DNA from: Candidatus Poribacteria bacterium
GTDB lineage: Bacteria > Poribacteria > WGA-4E > WGA-3G
Assembly: GCA_026702755.1 (NCBI GenBank)
Contig: JAPPBX010000069.1
Span: 1 to 64,000, forward strand
Reading direction: 5' to 3'
DNA length: 64,000 bases
Part shown: piece after piece, positions 35,573 to 44,618 of the stretch
How positions within the stretch are numbered: position 1 is the stretch's first letter
Layout of the letters: each line of letters begins with the position of its first letter
Translations under genes and position numbers: made by a program
Notes under the pieces: generated by a model
Seen by the model: only the letters and a program-made list of their open reading frames with translations
The model's database searches: none
What the model was told of the DNA's origin: nothing

Positions 35573-37234
35573 TTATGAGGCAATTCTTTCCTCATTATAG
35601 TTGTCAGGGAGATCGTTCTCAAAAAGGACAACATCACCGGCTTGAACGCGTGTTGCTAAATGTTGTTTAACTTCTTCTAAATTGAGCGCAACAATAATTT
35701 GTTGGCTTGGGTATTGCGCAGCTTTTAATCCATCTAAAATCGGGGTAGTCCGCGTAGGACCGACCAAAATAACTAAATCACAGACATCAGCGGCACGTTC
35801 ACCGAGGCGTTTATTTTCTTCATATTCCCTTTCGCCAAGTTCCACCATACCAGGGGTCACTAATACTTTTTTTCGACCTTGAATCTCAGTGAGAACCTCA
35901 AGTGCAGCTTCCGCACCGACCGGGTTCGAGTTGAAACTGTCATCAATGATAGTTACATCACCGCCGTTAGAGGTCAATTGCAAGCGATGTGGAACAGGTT
36001 CAACATTAGCAATCGCGACTCGAATTTCCTCAAGCGTCATCCCGCATTCTACCGCAACTGCCATTGCAGCAAGTATGTTGGATACGTTATGCTTCCCCAA
36101 GAGTTGCGTCCGAATCTCTGCTTCGGTAACCTCTCCAGAACCGATAGATACACGTGCCGTGAAAGCAAGACCCTCGCCGGTATGTCGAATATCCGCGGCA
36201 GTTAACTCGGCACTGTCAGAAACTGAAGCCACATAAAACGGTTCTGTCGCATAACGACGCACAGGATTACCGCTTTGCTCCCGTTTATTAGCGAGTTCTG
36301 CACAAATCTCGTTGTCGCAATTGAAGACTGCAAGTCCGCCCGATGGTAACGATTCAATCAACTCATACTTTGTTTTCGCTATATTCTCTATGCTCTTAAA
36401 TCGCTCTAAATGCTGCGGACCGACTGCTGTGAGGATGCCGATTTCCGGCGATGCTAAATTACACAATTCGCGGATGTCGCCGCGTTTATAAGCACCCATC
36501 TCAACAATGAATATCTCGTGCTCAGGAGTCAGTTCACCACGAATGACCTTGCAAATACCCATCGGCGTGTTATAACTATCAGGGGTCATCAAGGTATTAA
36601 ACTTCTGGGATAAAATCTGACGTAAAATATATTTCGTGCTCGTTTTGCCATAACTCCCTGTAATACCGATGACTTTAGGGTGGAGGGTCTTGATTCGCTT
36701 TCTCGCCGAAAGGAGATACGCCCCATTTATTGTCCGCTCTAAAGGATAAATAAGAAGGTTGGCAACGGTTAAATTAATAACAGCAACCTCGCTAAAGAGG
36801 AAAATAGCGATCCGCCATGGACTCGCCTGTGTTAACAACACAAGCACCGCAGCTGTACAAACGAGCAAACAGATAGAAAGTCCGAAGACCCGTTTCGCAC
36901 GTGCCGTGTAAACGAGCGGTTTTTTCGCCTCAACCTTTTTACGTTTCGTGCTCATATAGACTTGGAACCCACCCCAAACTATGCACAGCACAGAAAAGAA
37001 CCATGTGTTATGATATTGTGGGTAGAAGGCGGTGAGAATCAGAGCAGCACCAATGATAAGAATCTCTTTAACTTCAAAACAGTTCCTTAGATGCTGGCGC
37101 ATCCACTTCAGGTATCGACCTGTCTTATAACCATCAAGTTGAAGTATATGGAGTCCACCTACCGTTCTGACGACAGCTCTCACCAAACAGGCCAGTGCTA
37201 CGAGGTAGAAAAAAATAGTACTCATCGTTTCCAA
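35573..37234 (-). CDS. murF: MurF ligase with multi-pass membrane N-terminal domain
   Basis: 553 residues, about 100-180 longer than usual. Residues 1-180 contain four or five membrane segments (near 5-25, 58-72, 78-93, 116-135 and 141-163). The ligase follows: ATP loop GSYGKTST (193-200), LMTPDSYNTPMGICKVIRG, VEMGAYKRGDI, GPQHLERF and DDSFNSNPVGAEAALEVL, all MurF features for adding D-Ala-D-Ala to the UDP-tripeptide. Typical MurF N-terminal UDP-binding domain is absent, replaced by the membrane domain. The start is a TTG (37234) or an ATG nine bases later; the leader repeat AACCGCAAGGAAAA precedes both. It could work at the membrane next to MraY, or act on a lipid-linked substrate. Confidence 0.85.
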   Translation of the reverse strand: METMSTIFFYLVALACLVRAVVRTVGGLHILQLDGYKTGRYLKWMRQHLRNCFEVKEILIIGAALILTAFYPQYHNTWFFSVLCIVWGGFQVYMSTKRKKVEAKKPLVYTARAKRVFGLSICLLVCTAAVLVLLTQASPWRIAIFLFSEVAVINLTVANLLIYPLERTINGAYLLSARKRIKTLHPKVIGITGSYGKTSTKYILRQILSQKFNTLMTPDSYNTPMGICKVIRGELTPEHEIFIVEMGAYKRGDIRELCNLASPEIGILTAVGPQHLERFKSIENIAKTKYELIESLPSGGLAVFNCDNEICAELANKREQSGNPVRRYATEPFYVASVSDSAELTAADIRHTGEGLAFTARVSIGSGEVTEAEIRTQLLGKHNVSNILAAMAVAVECGMTLEEIRVAIANVEPVPHRLQLTSNGGDVTIIDDSFNSNPVGAEAALEVLTEIQGRKKVLVTPGMVELGEREYEENKRLGERAADVCDLVILVGPTRTTPILDGLKAAQYPSQQIIVALNLEEVKQHLATRVQAGDVVLFENDLPDNYNEERIAS

Positions 37235-37241
37235 TTTTCAA

Positions 37242-37255
37242 TTTTCCTTGCGGTT
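37242..37255 (-). repeat. 14-base leader repeat, copy 2
   Basis: AACCGCAAGGAAAA on the minus strand just before murF, identical to 9405-9418 and 56240-56253. Confidence 0.6.
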
Positions 37256-37313
37256 AAGCAATATTAAGAAACAAATTTTAGGTTTTCAGGAAGGATTGTA
37301 TTTATCACCAACG

Positions 37314-38075
37314 CTAAGCGTTTGCGATCTTCAAGAAACTCGCGACGATTCGGCAAAACTGTGGAAACTTGTCGAGGTATGAAAAGTGTCCCGCCTCCTT
37401 TAGAACAACCAGTCCTGCATCAGGTATTTCCTTTTCCATAATCTGCCCGAATGACACAGGCGTATCCGTGTCGTTTTCACCCCAGATTAACAACGTTGAG
37501 GCAGTTATTCGAGGCAGGAGCGCGCGCAGGTCCTGATTCACGACTTTGACGAGCGTAGCACGCATATCGCCAGCATTCTGATAGTCTTTGGAACCGACAC
37601 GTGCAGACATCGCATTTGCGACGAGAACACCATATTTCCCACACCGACGAATCAATTTACCGACTTTTGCGATACCTACACGGAGATAGTATTTTGCGGT
37701 TCGGCGCGGTTTGATTCCGGCACTGTCAACCAAGATAAGTTTATCAACTTTTTCGGGGTGTTCCGCTGAGATAATAATCGAAATTCTACCGCCAAAGGAG
37801 TGGCCGATGAGGTGAACTTTCGGTATGTCAAACTTCCCCAAAAACGCCGTAACAAACTGAGCGTAGTCAGATGTATCCCATGCGGTAGGTGGAAGCTGAC
37901 TCTTGCCGAACCCTGGCAGGTCAAGGGCGTAAACTTTATGGGATTGTGCCAACCATTCAAAAACGGGTTGAAAACTCGCAGCCTCACCGCCCCAGCCATG
38001 TAACAGGAGCACTACGTCGCCTTCTCCAGCAACCTGATATGAAATGTTAAGAGTGTTAATTTCCGTACTTGGCAT
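37314..38075 (-). CDS. Alpha/beta hydrolase
   Basis: 253 residues. The nucleophile elbow is GHSFGGR (S93), preceded by the oxyanion strand LLLHGWGGEAASF. The acid is probably in WGENDTDTP and the catalytic histidine in EAGHFSYLDKFP. It has no signal peptide. Substrate is unknown; esterase and C-C hydrolase activities occur in this group. It lies between murE and murF on the same strand, inside the dcw cluster, which is not a standard location, so a link to wall precursor metabolism is possible but unproved. Confidence 0.85.
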   Translation of the reverse strand: MPSTEINTLNISYQVAGEGDVVLLLHGWGGEAASFQPVFEWLAQSHKVYALDLPGFGKSQLPPTAWDTSDYAQFVTAFLGKFDIPKVHLIGHSFGGRISIIISAEHPEKVDKLILVDSAGIKPRRTAKYYLRVGIAKVGKLIRRCGKYGVLVANAMSARVGSKDYQNAGDMRATLVKVVNQDLRALLPRITASTLLIWGENDTDTPVSFGQIMEKEIPDAGLVVLKEAGHFSYLDKFPQFCRIVASFLKIANA

Positions 38076-38104
38076 CTACAAACATTTCGCGCTTACACAA
38101 CTAA

Positions 38105-39583
38105 TTAAAGGGACTCCAGAATCTCTGAAGCAACAACCCTATCGTCAAAGGGAAATCTTTCACCCTGAATCTCTTGATAATCTTCATGCCCTTTGCCCGC
38201 AATGACAACAACATCTCCAGATTTTGCTGTGGTGATTGCGTGATGGATTGCGTCCCGTCTATCTGAAATACACACATACTGGGTGTCATGTGGTAAATTT
38301 GACACAATTTGCGCGATGATTTCATCTGGGTCTTCAGTGCGCGGATTATCGGACGTAACCACACTGTAATCTGCAATTTGAGCGGAAATATTTCCCATTT
38401 TCGGGCGTTTCCCACTGTCGCGGTCCCCTCCGCACCCAAAAACACAAATTAGATCCCGCCTGGCGACGCGCTTCGCAGCAGTCAGCACATTTTCTAAGCC
38501 GTCCGGTGTATGGGCATAGTCAACAATAACGGCAAAATCCTGTCCCCTGTCAATGAGTTCAAACCGTCCGGGGACTATAGTGGTAGCGAGACCTTCCTGA
38601 ATTGCTGAGATAGGGCAATCGTAACGGAGTCCAACGGCAATGGCAGCAAGTGCATTGTAAAGGTTATAGTCTCCGAGCAATTGCAACTTAGCAGGAATCC
38701 GACCACACGGTGTCACTGCTGTAAATGTCAATCGATTATGAGAATAACGAATATCTTTGGCATGTAGATCGGCGTTTTCGCCAAGTCCATACATCAAAAG
38801 TTGCGAGTCCAAGCAGACCTGGGCGATACGTTCCGCGACTGGCGAATCGCTGTTTAAAATTGCAAAACTCGCTTCACCCAGCTGTTCAAACAGCATTAAC
38901 TTTGCTTTTAAGTATATCTCCATCGTCTGGTGATAATCAAGGTGATCTTGGGTGAAATTGGTAAAGACAGCGGTATCAAAGGTAAGGCCCGCCAACCGCT
39001 GTAGTGCCAGTCCCTGGGACGAGGTTTCCATAGTAACGTATTGCACGCCATTCTCGCTAAACTGCTTGAAGAGAGCGTGAAGCGCAAAGGCATCAGGGGT
39101 TGTGAGGGAAGCTGGAAGTGTTTCTTCTTCGCCTTGATTGTTCATGTATCGGTGTCCAACCGTACCGACGAGTGCCGTTTTCCACCCACTTGCCTTGAGT
39201 ATGGCGTGTATGAGATGTGCTGTAGAGGTTTTACCGTTGGTGCCTGTAATACCGATGAGTTTAAGGTGTCGCGCAGGATTGTCGTGCCAATTGGCAGCAA
39301 TCAAGGAGATTGCACGTCGTCCATTAGGGACCTGTACGTAGGTAATCGACTTTATCGGCATCTCTAAAGCCGCCACAGGCTTTTCACCGATGATAGCTGC
39401 TGCTCCCTTTTGAAGAGCATCTGAAATGAAGCTATGACTGTCCACGCTGACGCCTTGATAACAAACAAAAACATTACCAGGCTTGACTTCCCGATTGTCA
39501 CTGGCAATACCAGTGATATCAACATCCAGCGATCCAGTGCTTGCAGTAATGTTCAGACCGTGGAGCAGCTCATGAAGCCTCAC
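38105..39583 (-). CDS. murE: UDP-MurNAc-tripeptide synthetase
   Basis: 492 residues. It adds the third amino acid of the stem peptide. GIASDNREVKPGNVFVCYQG (N-terminal domain), ATP loop GTNGKTSTAHL, TNFTQDHLDYH, DYAHTPDGLENVL and TSDNPRTEDPDEII identify MurE. The DNPR motif in the last block is the one associated with meso-diaminopimelate-adding enzymes, so the wall is probably DAP-type. The start is a GTG overlapping the ftsI stop (GTGA) with AGGAG upstream. Confidence 0.96.
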   Translation of the reverse strand: MRLHELLHGLNITASTGSLDVDITGIASDNREVKPGNVFVCYQGVSVDSHSFISDALQKGAAAIIGEKPVAALEMPIKSITYVQVPNGRRAISLIAANWHDNPARHLKLIGITGTNGKTSTAHLIHAILKASGWKTALVGTVGHRYMNNQGEEETLPASLTTPDAFALHALFKQFSENGVQYVTMETSSQGLALQRLAGLTFDTAVFTNFTQDHLDYHQTMEIYLKAKLMLFEQLGEASFAILNSDSPVAERIAQVCLDSQLLMYGLGENADLHAKDIRYSHNRLTFTAVTPCGRIPAKLQLLGDYNLYNALAAIAVGLRYDCPISAIQEGLATTIVPGRFELIDRGQDFAVIVDYAHTPDGLENVLTAAKRVARRDLICVFGCGGDRDSGKRPKMGNISAQIADYSVVTSDNPRTEDPDEIIAQIVSNLPHDTQYVCISDRRDAIHHAITTAKSGDVVVIAGKGHEDYQEIQGERFPFDDRVVASEILESL

Positions 39584-41376
39584 ATCCCCTCTCCTTTCTC
39601 AGTAAAGCGTTGTGTCGGTGTCTGTTTTGTCACAACAGATGTATATTTAGGTGTTTTTTGAAGTTCGGGTCCAAAAAACTCTGTCTGTTTTAAGTATTGC
39701 ATTGTTTGAACGGCAACTTTCTGAAAAAGAGGTCCGGCGATCTGGCCACTAAAACGTGCCCCTTTCGGTTCATCAAGCATGACAATTATCGATACCATAG
39801 GATTCTCTGCTGGTAGGAATCCCATAAAGGACATAATCTCTTTTCCAAGATACCCCTTACCATTTTTTTCAGCCTTTTGGGCGGTACCCGTCTTTCCAGC
39901 TACGTTATATCCTTCAACGCGTGCACGTCGACCACTACCGTCTTCAACGACACCAACAAGTATGTCCGTCATCTGTTTCGCGACCATCGGTCGAATCACC
40001 TGTCGGACTTCAATGGGATATTTCTTTTCAACGAGCTTCCCACTACTGTCCCGAATTTCTCGTGTAATATATGGACGGAGAAGCTTGCCACCATTCGCAA
40101 TGACATTTAACGCATTGACCATCTGAAGAGGTGTTACCATCACGCCTTGTCCAAAAGGCACGGCACCGAGAGAATTGATATCCCAATGTCTTACTGCATA
40201 AAGACTTCCACTGTGCTCATAAGGCAGATCAATACCCGTCATTTTTCCAAAACCGTAGCTTTCAATATAAGTACTGAAGTCTTCATGTCCCAACTGCTTC
40301 ACAACCTTAATCATACCGATATTGCTAGACTTTTGGAGAACCTGTTCCAGTGTAAGCCACCCTTTCCCTGAAACGTCGCGAATAATCCTACCGTTTGAGA
40401 GCCGGTACCGCCCATTTTCACAAAAAACCGTTGACTCAGGGGTCATAACCCCTTCGTTCATTACAGCCGAAGATGCAACAATTTTAAAAATTGAACCAGG
40501 CTCATACGCAAACCAAACACCGAAATTTCTTTTCGCTTCCTCGTTTCCGTGCGCGTAATTATTCAAATCGTATGTCGGATAACTCGCGAGTGCCAATATC
40601 TCCGCGGTTTTCGAGGCTAAGACAATGACTGTGCCCCGTGGTGAATTCCACTTTCGGCAAGCCGCTGCCAACTCCTTCTCGGCGGTATACTGAATGTATT
40701 CATCAAGTGTCAGGACAACGCTATATCCATAATCATCGGTAGAGCTTCCATCGGTTAGTAAATTTACCGGTTCGTTGCGCGCAGCTTCCGCCCGTCGCGC
40801 GGCTTGTCGCTCCCTCGCACTCAAAAGGTAATTGTTGTACTGATACTCAATTCCCTCACCCATATTCTGATCGTTGATATGTCCAATGACCTGAGAAGCG
40901 AGTTTCCCTTTCGGATAGGTGCGTTTCTGTTCAACCTCGTGCTTTATACCCCGAATGTCTTTCTCAATTGCGCGAAGCTCATCAAGCCGTTCATAACTCA
41001 TATCCTTCTTAAGCCACACAAACCGCTTATCCTTACGACGAAGCTGGGTAAGCAACTCAGATTCGGAAACCCCCAAAACCGGCGCAAGTCTGCGTGCAGC
41101 CTCGCTCGGATCCGTTTTCATATACGTCGGATCAGCGTAGACAGAAAGACTATGGCGACTTAAAGCTAAGACACTCCCGTGTCGATCTAAGATCTTGCCA
41201 CGTTTTATCGCAGCTGTGCGCGGGGAAAGCCAAGTGCGATCAGCTGTTTCCTCACGCGCTGCGTTGTCAGAGATCTGTACTTTGAACAGTTTACCAACCA
41301 GCAATAAAAATCCCACCTGTAATATAATAAGTACAAGAACAAGGCGACGAATAGATAAGTGTGAATTGTTTTTCAT
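39580..41376 (-). CDS. ftsI: Septal penicillin-binding protein (FtsI/PBP3 type)
   Basis: 598 residues. One membrane anchor (LVLVLIILQVGFLLLVGKLF), a class B pedestal domain with RGKILDRHGSVLA, and a transpeptidase domain with active-site S295-x-x-K298 (GSIFK), SSN at 350-352 and KTG at 495-497. It crosslinks septal peptidoglycan with FtsW. There is no PASTA repeat. Position directly after the ftsL-like gene and before murE is typical. Confidence 0.95.
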   Translation of the reverse strand: MKNNSHLSIRRLVLVLIILQVGFLLLVGKLFKVQISDNAAREETADRTWLSPRTAAIKRGKILDRHGSVLALSRHSLSVYADPTYMKTDPSEAARRLAPVLGVSESELLTQLRRKDKRFVWLKKDMSYERLDELRAIEKDIRGIKHEVEQKRTYPKGKLASQVIGHINDQNMGEGIEYQYNNYLLSARERQAARRAEAARNEPVNLLTDGSSTDDYGYSVVLTLDEYIQYTAEKELAAACRKWNSPRGTVIVLASKTAEILALASYPTYDLNNYAHGNEEAKRNFGVWFAYEPGSIFKIVASSAVMNEGVMTPESTVFCENGRYRLSNGRIIRDVSGKGWLTLEQVLQKSSNIGMIKVVKQLGHEDFSTYIESYGFGKMTGIDLPYEHSGSLYAVRHWDINSLGAVPFGQGVMVTPLQMVNALNVIANGGKLLRPYITREIRDSSGKLVEKKYPIEVRQVIRPMVAKQMTDILVGVVEDGSGRRARVEGYNVAGKTGTAQKAEKNGKGYLGKEIMSFMGFLPAENPMVSIIVMLDEPKGARFSGQIAGPLFQKVAVQTMQYLKQTEFFGPELQKTPKYTSVVTKQTPTQRFTEKGEGM

Positions 41377-41455
41377 GTTTTTCCCATCAAATTAATAAAA
41401 TAAATCCAAATACCCTCCAGAAGGGCGGAAAAGACGGAGATACAAACACTGAAGA

Positions 41456-41779
41456 TTATTTATCCCAGAGAACTTGCGAGGTTTCAGTCGGTTCAACCAT
41501 TCCAAGTTCACTGGCGATTTTCCGAATCCTTTGAACGCTGGTTAACGTCGATTCTTCCAATTCAAGCCGATGAATTTCATCCTGAACTTGGTGCTTCTGC
41601 CTTTCATAGACAGGCTGTCGTTGCAAAGCAACTTTCTTAGCGTAAGATGAGAACCAGATACTGCCAGCGAAGGTGCAGAAAGACAATACCAAAACAATAT
41701 AGACTAATGGAAATTTCTTTTTCGGTTTGGCATCTTCTGTTTTTGTGAGACGTGTTGAATAGTGATGTGGTGTCTGCAT
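41456..41779 (-). CDS. ftsL: FtsL-like septum protein
   Basis: 107 residues: a basic cytoplasmic tail, one membrane helix (VYIVLVLSFCTFAGSIWFSSYA) and a short heptad-like coiled coil (QPVYERQKHQVQDEIHRLEL), ending in IRKIASELGMVEPTETSQVLW. This bitopic layout and its place between rsmH and ftsI identify it as FtsL or a DivIC-like protein. Sequence identity in this family is low, so the symbol is based on context. Confidence 0.75.
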   Translation of the reverse strand: MQTPHHYSTRLTKTEDAKPKKKFPLVYIVLVLSFCTFAGSIWFSSYAKKVALQRQPVYERQKHQVQDEIHRLELEESTLTSVQRIRKIASELGMVEPTETSQVLWDK

Positions 41780-41958
41780 TTTATTTAATCGATATTATGA
41801 GGACAGAATTTTTATGTTTCAGAACTTCAGTACCGTGTCACTTCACAACTTTTTCGCGTGCTTTCGCTCAGGCGAAGGCTCTCTTTTCTGTAACGCCGAA
41901 TACCGCATTTAAGGTACAATTTTTTTCATGCCCAGGATAGGAAATAAGGCACTTCACG

Positions 41959-42912
41959 CTATAATTTGCAAACCGCTCGCAATTTAGCACTTCGTGCCCG
42001 CGGGTTTTGTTGAATTTCAGCCACATCCGGCAGCACTGGACGCTTCGTGAGAATCTCCACTGACGGACTGTGTTCACAAATACAGACAGGTGTTTTGGGA
42101 GAACAAATACACGTCTTCGCCCACGTCTGAAAGCGACGTTTGACGATCCTATCCTCAAGCGAATGAAACGTGATCACACACAAACAACCCCCGGGTTTCA
42201 AAAGCGATACTGCAGCATCTAAACCTACCTCAAGGTTCTCCAACTCAGCGTTGACATGAACCCGCAGCGCCTGAAAAACACGAGTCGCAGGATGGATTTT
42301 GGATGCCTTTCGCGGGACGGCTTGCTTGACAATTTCTGCGAACTGTGTTGTTGTCGTTATCGGTCCCTGTTGCCTCGCTCGAACAACCCGATCAGCAATC
42401 CGTTTAGCAAATCGTTCCTCGCCATATCGCTTAAAAATATCAACGAGAACATTCATCGGACTATCGTTGACCACCAGCATCGCTGTCAGAGAGGCTTTCG
42501 GCTCACGACTCAACACCTCCCTCGGATTCATACGCATATCCAAAGGACCGGTATGGCTAAAACTAAACCCGCGATGTGGTGTATCCAGTTGTAGAGACGA
42601 CACCCCCAAGTCAAGCAGAATACCGTCTACAGAATGAACGGAATGTCTCTCCAATAAGACATCCATCTCAGCAAAATTGCCGTTAATTAGAAAGCACCGC
42701 CCCCCGAAGGCGTGTAACCTATCTTCCGCTACAGCGAGAGCCTCAAGGTCTAAATCAATTCCGATCACACGCCCATCCGGTGCGGAGGTTTCAAGGATAG
42801 TGGCACTATGCCCACCCAAACCGACGGTACCATCTATATAAACACTACCCGGTTTTGGTTTGAGAAACTCAATCACTTTATCACATAAGACTGGTATGTG
42901 TTGCATGTTCAT
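41959..42912 (-). CDS. rsmH: 16S rRNA (cytosine-1402-N4)-methyltransferase
   Basis: 317 residues (MraW). Opens HIPVLCDKVIEFL, then YIDGTVGLGGHS for AdoMet binding, GILLDLGVSSLQLD, PLDMRMNP, and ends with LRVHVNAELENLE and ITFHSLEDRIVKRRF. All are diagnostic. It is the first recognisable dcw gene; no mraZ lies upstream. An ATG six bases into the gene (42906) fits the AAGG ribosome binding site slightly better. Confidence 0.96.
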   Translation of the reverse strand: MNMQHIPVLCDKVIEFLKPKPGSVYIDGTVGLGGHSATILETSAPDGRVIGIDLDLEALAVAEDRLHAFGGRCFLINGNFAEMDVLLERHSVHSVDGILLDLGVSSLQLDTPHRGFSFSHTGPLDMRMNPREVLSREPKASLTAMLVVNDSPMNVLVDIFKRYGEERFAKRIADRVVRARQQGPITTTTQFAEIVKQAVPRKASKIHPATRVFQALRVHVNAELENLEVGLDAAVSLLKPGGCLCVITFHSLEDRIVKRRFQTWAKTCICSPKTPVCICEHSPSVEILTKRPVLPDVAEIQQNPRARSAKLRAVCKL

Positions 42913-42988
42913 AGCCTTTTCAAGTCTATCCTTGGTTGAATCTTAGCAAGAAACGTGCCAATCTATTTCTTACATTAGCGACAAGACA

Positions 42989-43954
42989 CTAAACATCTAT
43001 CCGATTCCGATAGATAGCCGACACAAGCTCCATTGTCTTAACCGCATCAGCAAAACAGGTTAACGGCTGCTGATCCTGCTGGATACAATCAACGAAATGC
43101 CGACTCTCCCCATAAAACCCGTACGCCCTATGCGAGGCATCAGACTCCGCCGCTTCCTCAGGCGTAATTTCAATTGTGCCTTCGGGCGTATGGAGCACGG
43201 CACAACCGCCAGCATCGGGATTGATATAGGCGGAAACCTCTCGCGCATGCATTTCAAACGTATGGATACGTCCACCGACAGCCCAATTCGTGCAAAGATA
43301 CCCAGAAGCACCACTCGTAAACTTGACGAGGGCGTTGAAACTGTTCTCACGCTCGGAATAGAAACTATTGATGTCGCTTGCAACGGCTTTCACCTCGCCT
43401 CCGCCAAGCCAACGGAGTGCGTCTACAGCGTGAATTGCATCGCAGGTTAAAACGTCTATCACACCGTCGTAGTAGAAGGCGTTTGGCGTGTTCTTATGGA
43501 AGGTCGACATGCACTGGATAATCGGTCCGCGTTCCTCAACGATTGCCTTAACCCTTCGCAAAAGCGGAATAAACCGCCGATTGAAACCCACCATTGTCTT
43601 ACAATCGTTCTTCTCTGCAGCGAGTGCCATCTCCTTCGTTTGATGAAGCGTAACACCCGGTGGTTTCTCAATAAAAACATGATGCCCCTGCGAGAGACAA
43701 TGAACAGCAAGTGGAAACAGGTGTTGCGGCGGCATTAAAATATATACAGCATCCGGACTCGTCTTTTCGAGCATTTCTTGATAGTTGGTAAAAGTTCGTT
43801 CAATCTCAAACCGTTCCGCCGTTGCCTGCAGTTTTGACGGTACTAAATCACACAATCCAACAAGATTTACATCTTCACACTCTCTGAGCGATGGGTAATG
43901 GACACCGTTTGCCATCCCACCCGCGCCAATCAGGGCAATATTGACTTTTTTCAT
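42989..43954 (-). CDS. Gfo/Idh/MocA-family oxidoreductase
   Basis: 321 residues. NAD(P)-binding ALIGAGGMANGVHYPSL at the start, YILMPPQHLF and then HVFIEKPPGV with the conserved EKP. The second half has the DVLTCDAIHAVDALRWLGGG segment with the usual active-site histidine. Substrate unknown. GGAGGAT stands before the ATG. It has the same strand as the dcw genes but a different function. Confidence 0.88.
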   Translation of the reverse strand: MKKVNIALIGAGGMANGVHYPSLRECEDVNLVGLCDLVPSKLQATAERFEIERTFTNYQEMLEKTSPDAVYILMPPQHLFPLAVHCLSQGHHVFIEKPPGVTLHQTKEMALAAEKNDCKTMVGFNRRFIPLLRRVKAIVEERGPIIQCMSTFHKNTPNAFYYDGVIDVLTCDAIHAVDALRWLGGGEVKAVASDINSFYSERENSFNALVKFTSGASGYLCTNWAVGGRIHTFEMHAREVSAYINPDAGGCAVLHTPEGTIEITPEEAAESDASHRAYGFYGESRHFVDCIQQDQQPLTCFADAVKTMELVSAIYRNRIDV

Positions 43955-44046
43955 CTGAGATCCTCCTAACCAATCTTTCCTTGCATATTATAAGAGAAGG
44001 TGTTAAAATTGCAATCAACTTCTGAATATGCAAAGAGGAAATAAAT

Positions 44047-44075
44047 TTGATTTTTTCTCGAAGATATAGTATAAT
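44047..44075 (+). promoter_or_regulatory. Strong promoter for structured RNA
   Basis: TTGATT (44047-44052), a 17-base spacer and a consensus TATAAT (44070-44075). No coding gene follows directly; the predicted transcript would start near 44082 and run through the first structured repeat into the terminator ending at 44401. Confidence 0.65.
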
Positions 44076-44229
44076 CCTTAAAACTTACACATGACAGGCG
44101 ATAAATTGCCTCACTACAAACATAGGTCTCTTGTAAATACAAACATTTCTCCAAAGCATAGCAATTTGTAGTAGTGCAATTCGTTATGAATTGGGTAAGT
44201 CCTGAAGGAATCACGATCTAAAGCGATCA

Positions 44230-44361
44230 TCTGATTCAGATTTTGGTGGAGTAGGTCATTGATCTTTAGAGAGTGCCGACTCTATTCACCAGAGGATTAC
44301 CGAGTCCTCAAACAATGAGGGATGCGTTGATAACGCTTTGAGAGTACCGACTCTACCTCCA
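44230..44361 (+). repeat. Structured RNA repeat, copy 1
   Basis: 132 bases, nearly identical to 44476-44604. Helices: AGAGT-GCCG-ACTCT (44270-44283), GAGGA-TTACCGAG-TCCTC (44292-44309), GCGTT-GAT-AACGC (44324-44336) and AGAGT-ACCG-ACTCT (44341-44354). The 5' strand TGGTGGA (44244-44250) can pair with TTCACCA (44285-44291), and its overlapping part TGGAG (44247-44251) can pair instead with CTCCA (44357-44361). Three loops contain CCGA or CCG. Confidence 0.8.
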
Positions 44362-44371
44362 AAAAGACGAT

Positions 44372-44401
44372 TAAGAGGGGGCAACAATTATCCCCCTCTT
44401 A
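44372..44401 (+). terminator. Terminator-like hairpin between RNA repeats
   Basis: Perfect 10-bp stem TAAGAGGGGG / CCCCCTCTTA with a 10-base loop, followed by TATCTTATATT. It would end the transcript carrying repeat copy 1. Confidence 0.65.
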
Positions 44402-44475
44402 TATCTTATATTCCGCACGTGTTTTGACACATTTCAGAAATCAACATTACTGCGTATAGGTTATATTTTTTTGAA

Positions 44476-44604
44476 TCTGATTCAGATTTTGGTGGAGTAG
44501 GTCATTGATCTTTAGAGAGTGCCGACTCTATTCACCAGAGGATTACCGAGTCCTCAAACAATGAGGGGCATTTATAATGCCTTGAGAGTCCGACTCTACC
44601 TCCA
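44476..44604 (+). repeat. Structured RNA repeat, copy 2, leader of DUF3800 gene
   Basis: 129 bases matching copy 1. The third hairpin differs in sequence but keeps its stem: GGCATT-TAT-AATGCC (44567-44581) against GCGTT-GAT-AACGC in copy 1. It ends 14 bases before the ATG of the DUF3800 gene. A TTGACA at 44424-44429 may be its -35 element, but no good -10 follows. Confidence 0.8.
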
Positions 44605-44618
44605 CTTCACATAAAAAA

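Larger units (their letters stand above)
44082..44401 (+). ncRNA. Candidate structured ncRNA, about 320 nt
   Basis: A transcription unit without a gene: promoter at 44047, structured repeat copy 1 at 44230-44361 and a strong terminator hairpin at 44372-44401. The 5' part also has hairpins, such as CAATTC-GTTAT-GAATTG near 44179. No known RNA family could be assigned. The same repeat occurs again directly before the DUF3800 gene. Confidence 0.55.

Noticed and set aside
44230-44604. CRISPR array made of the two repeats
   Set aside because: Only two copies of 130 bases, with internal structure and a terminator between them; no short direct repeats with spacers are present here or elsewhere in the window.
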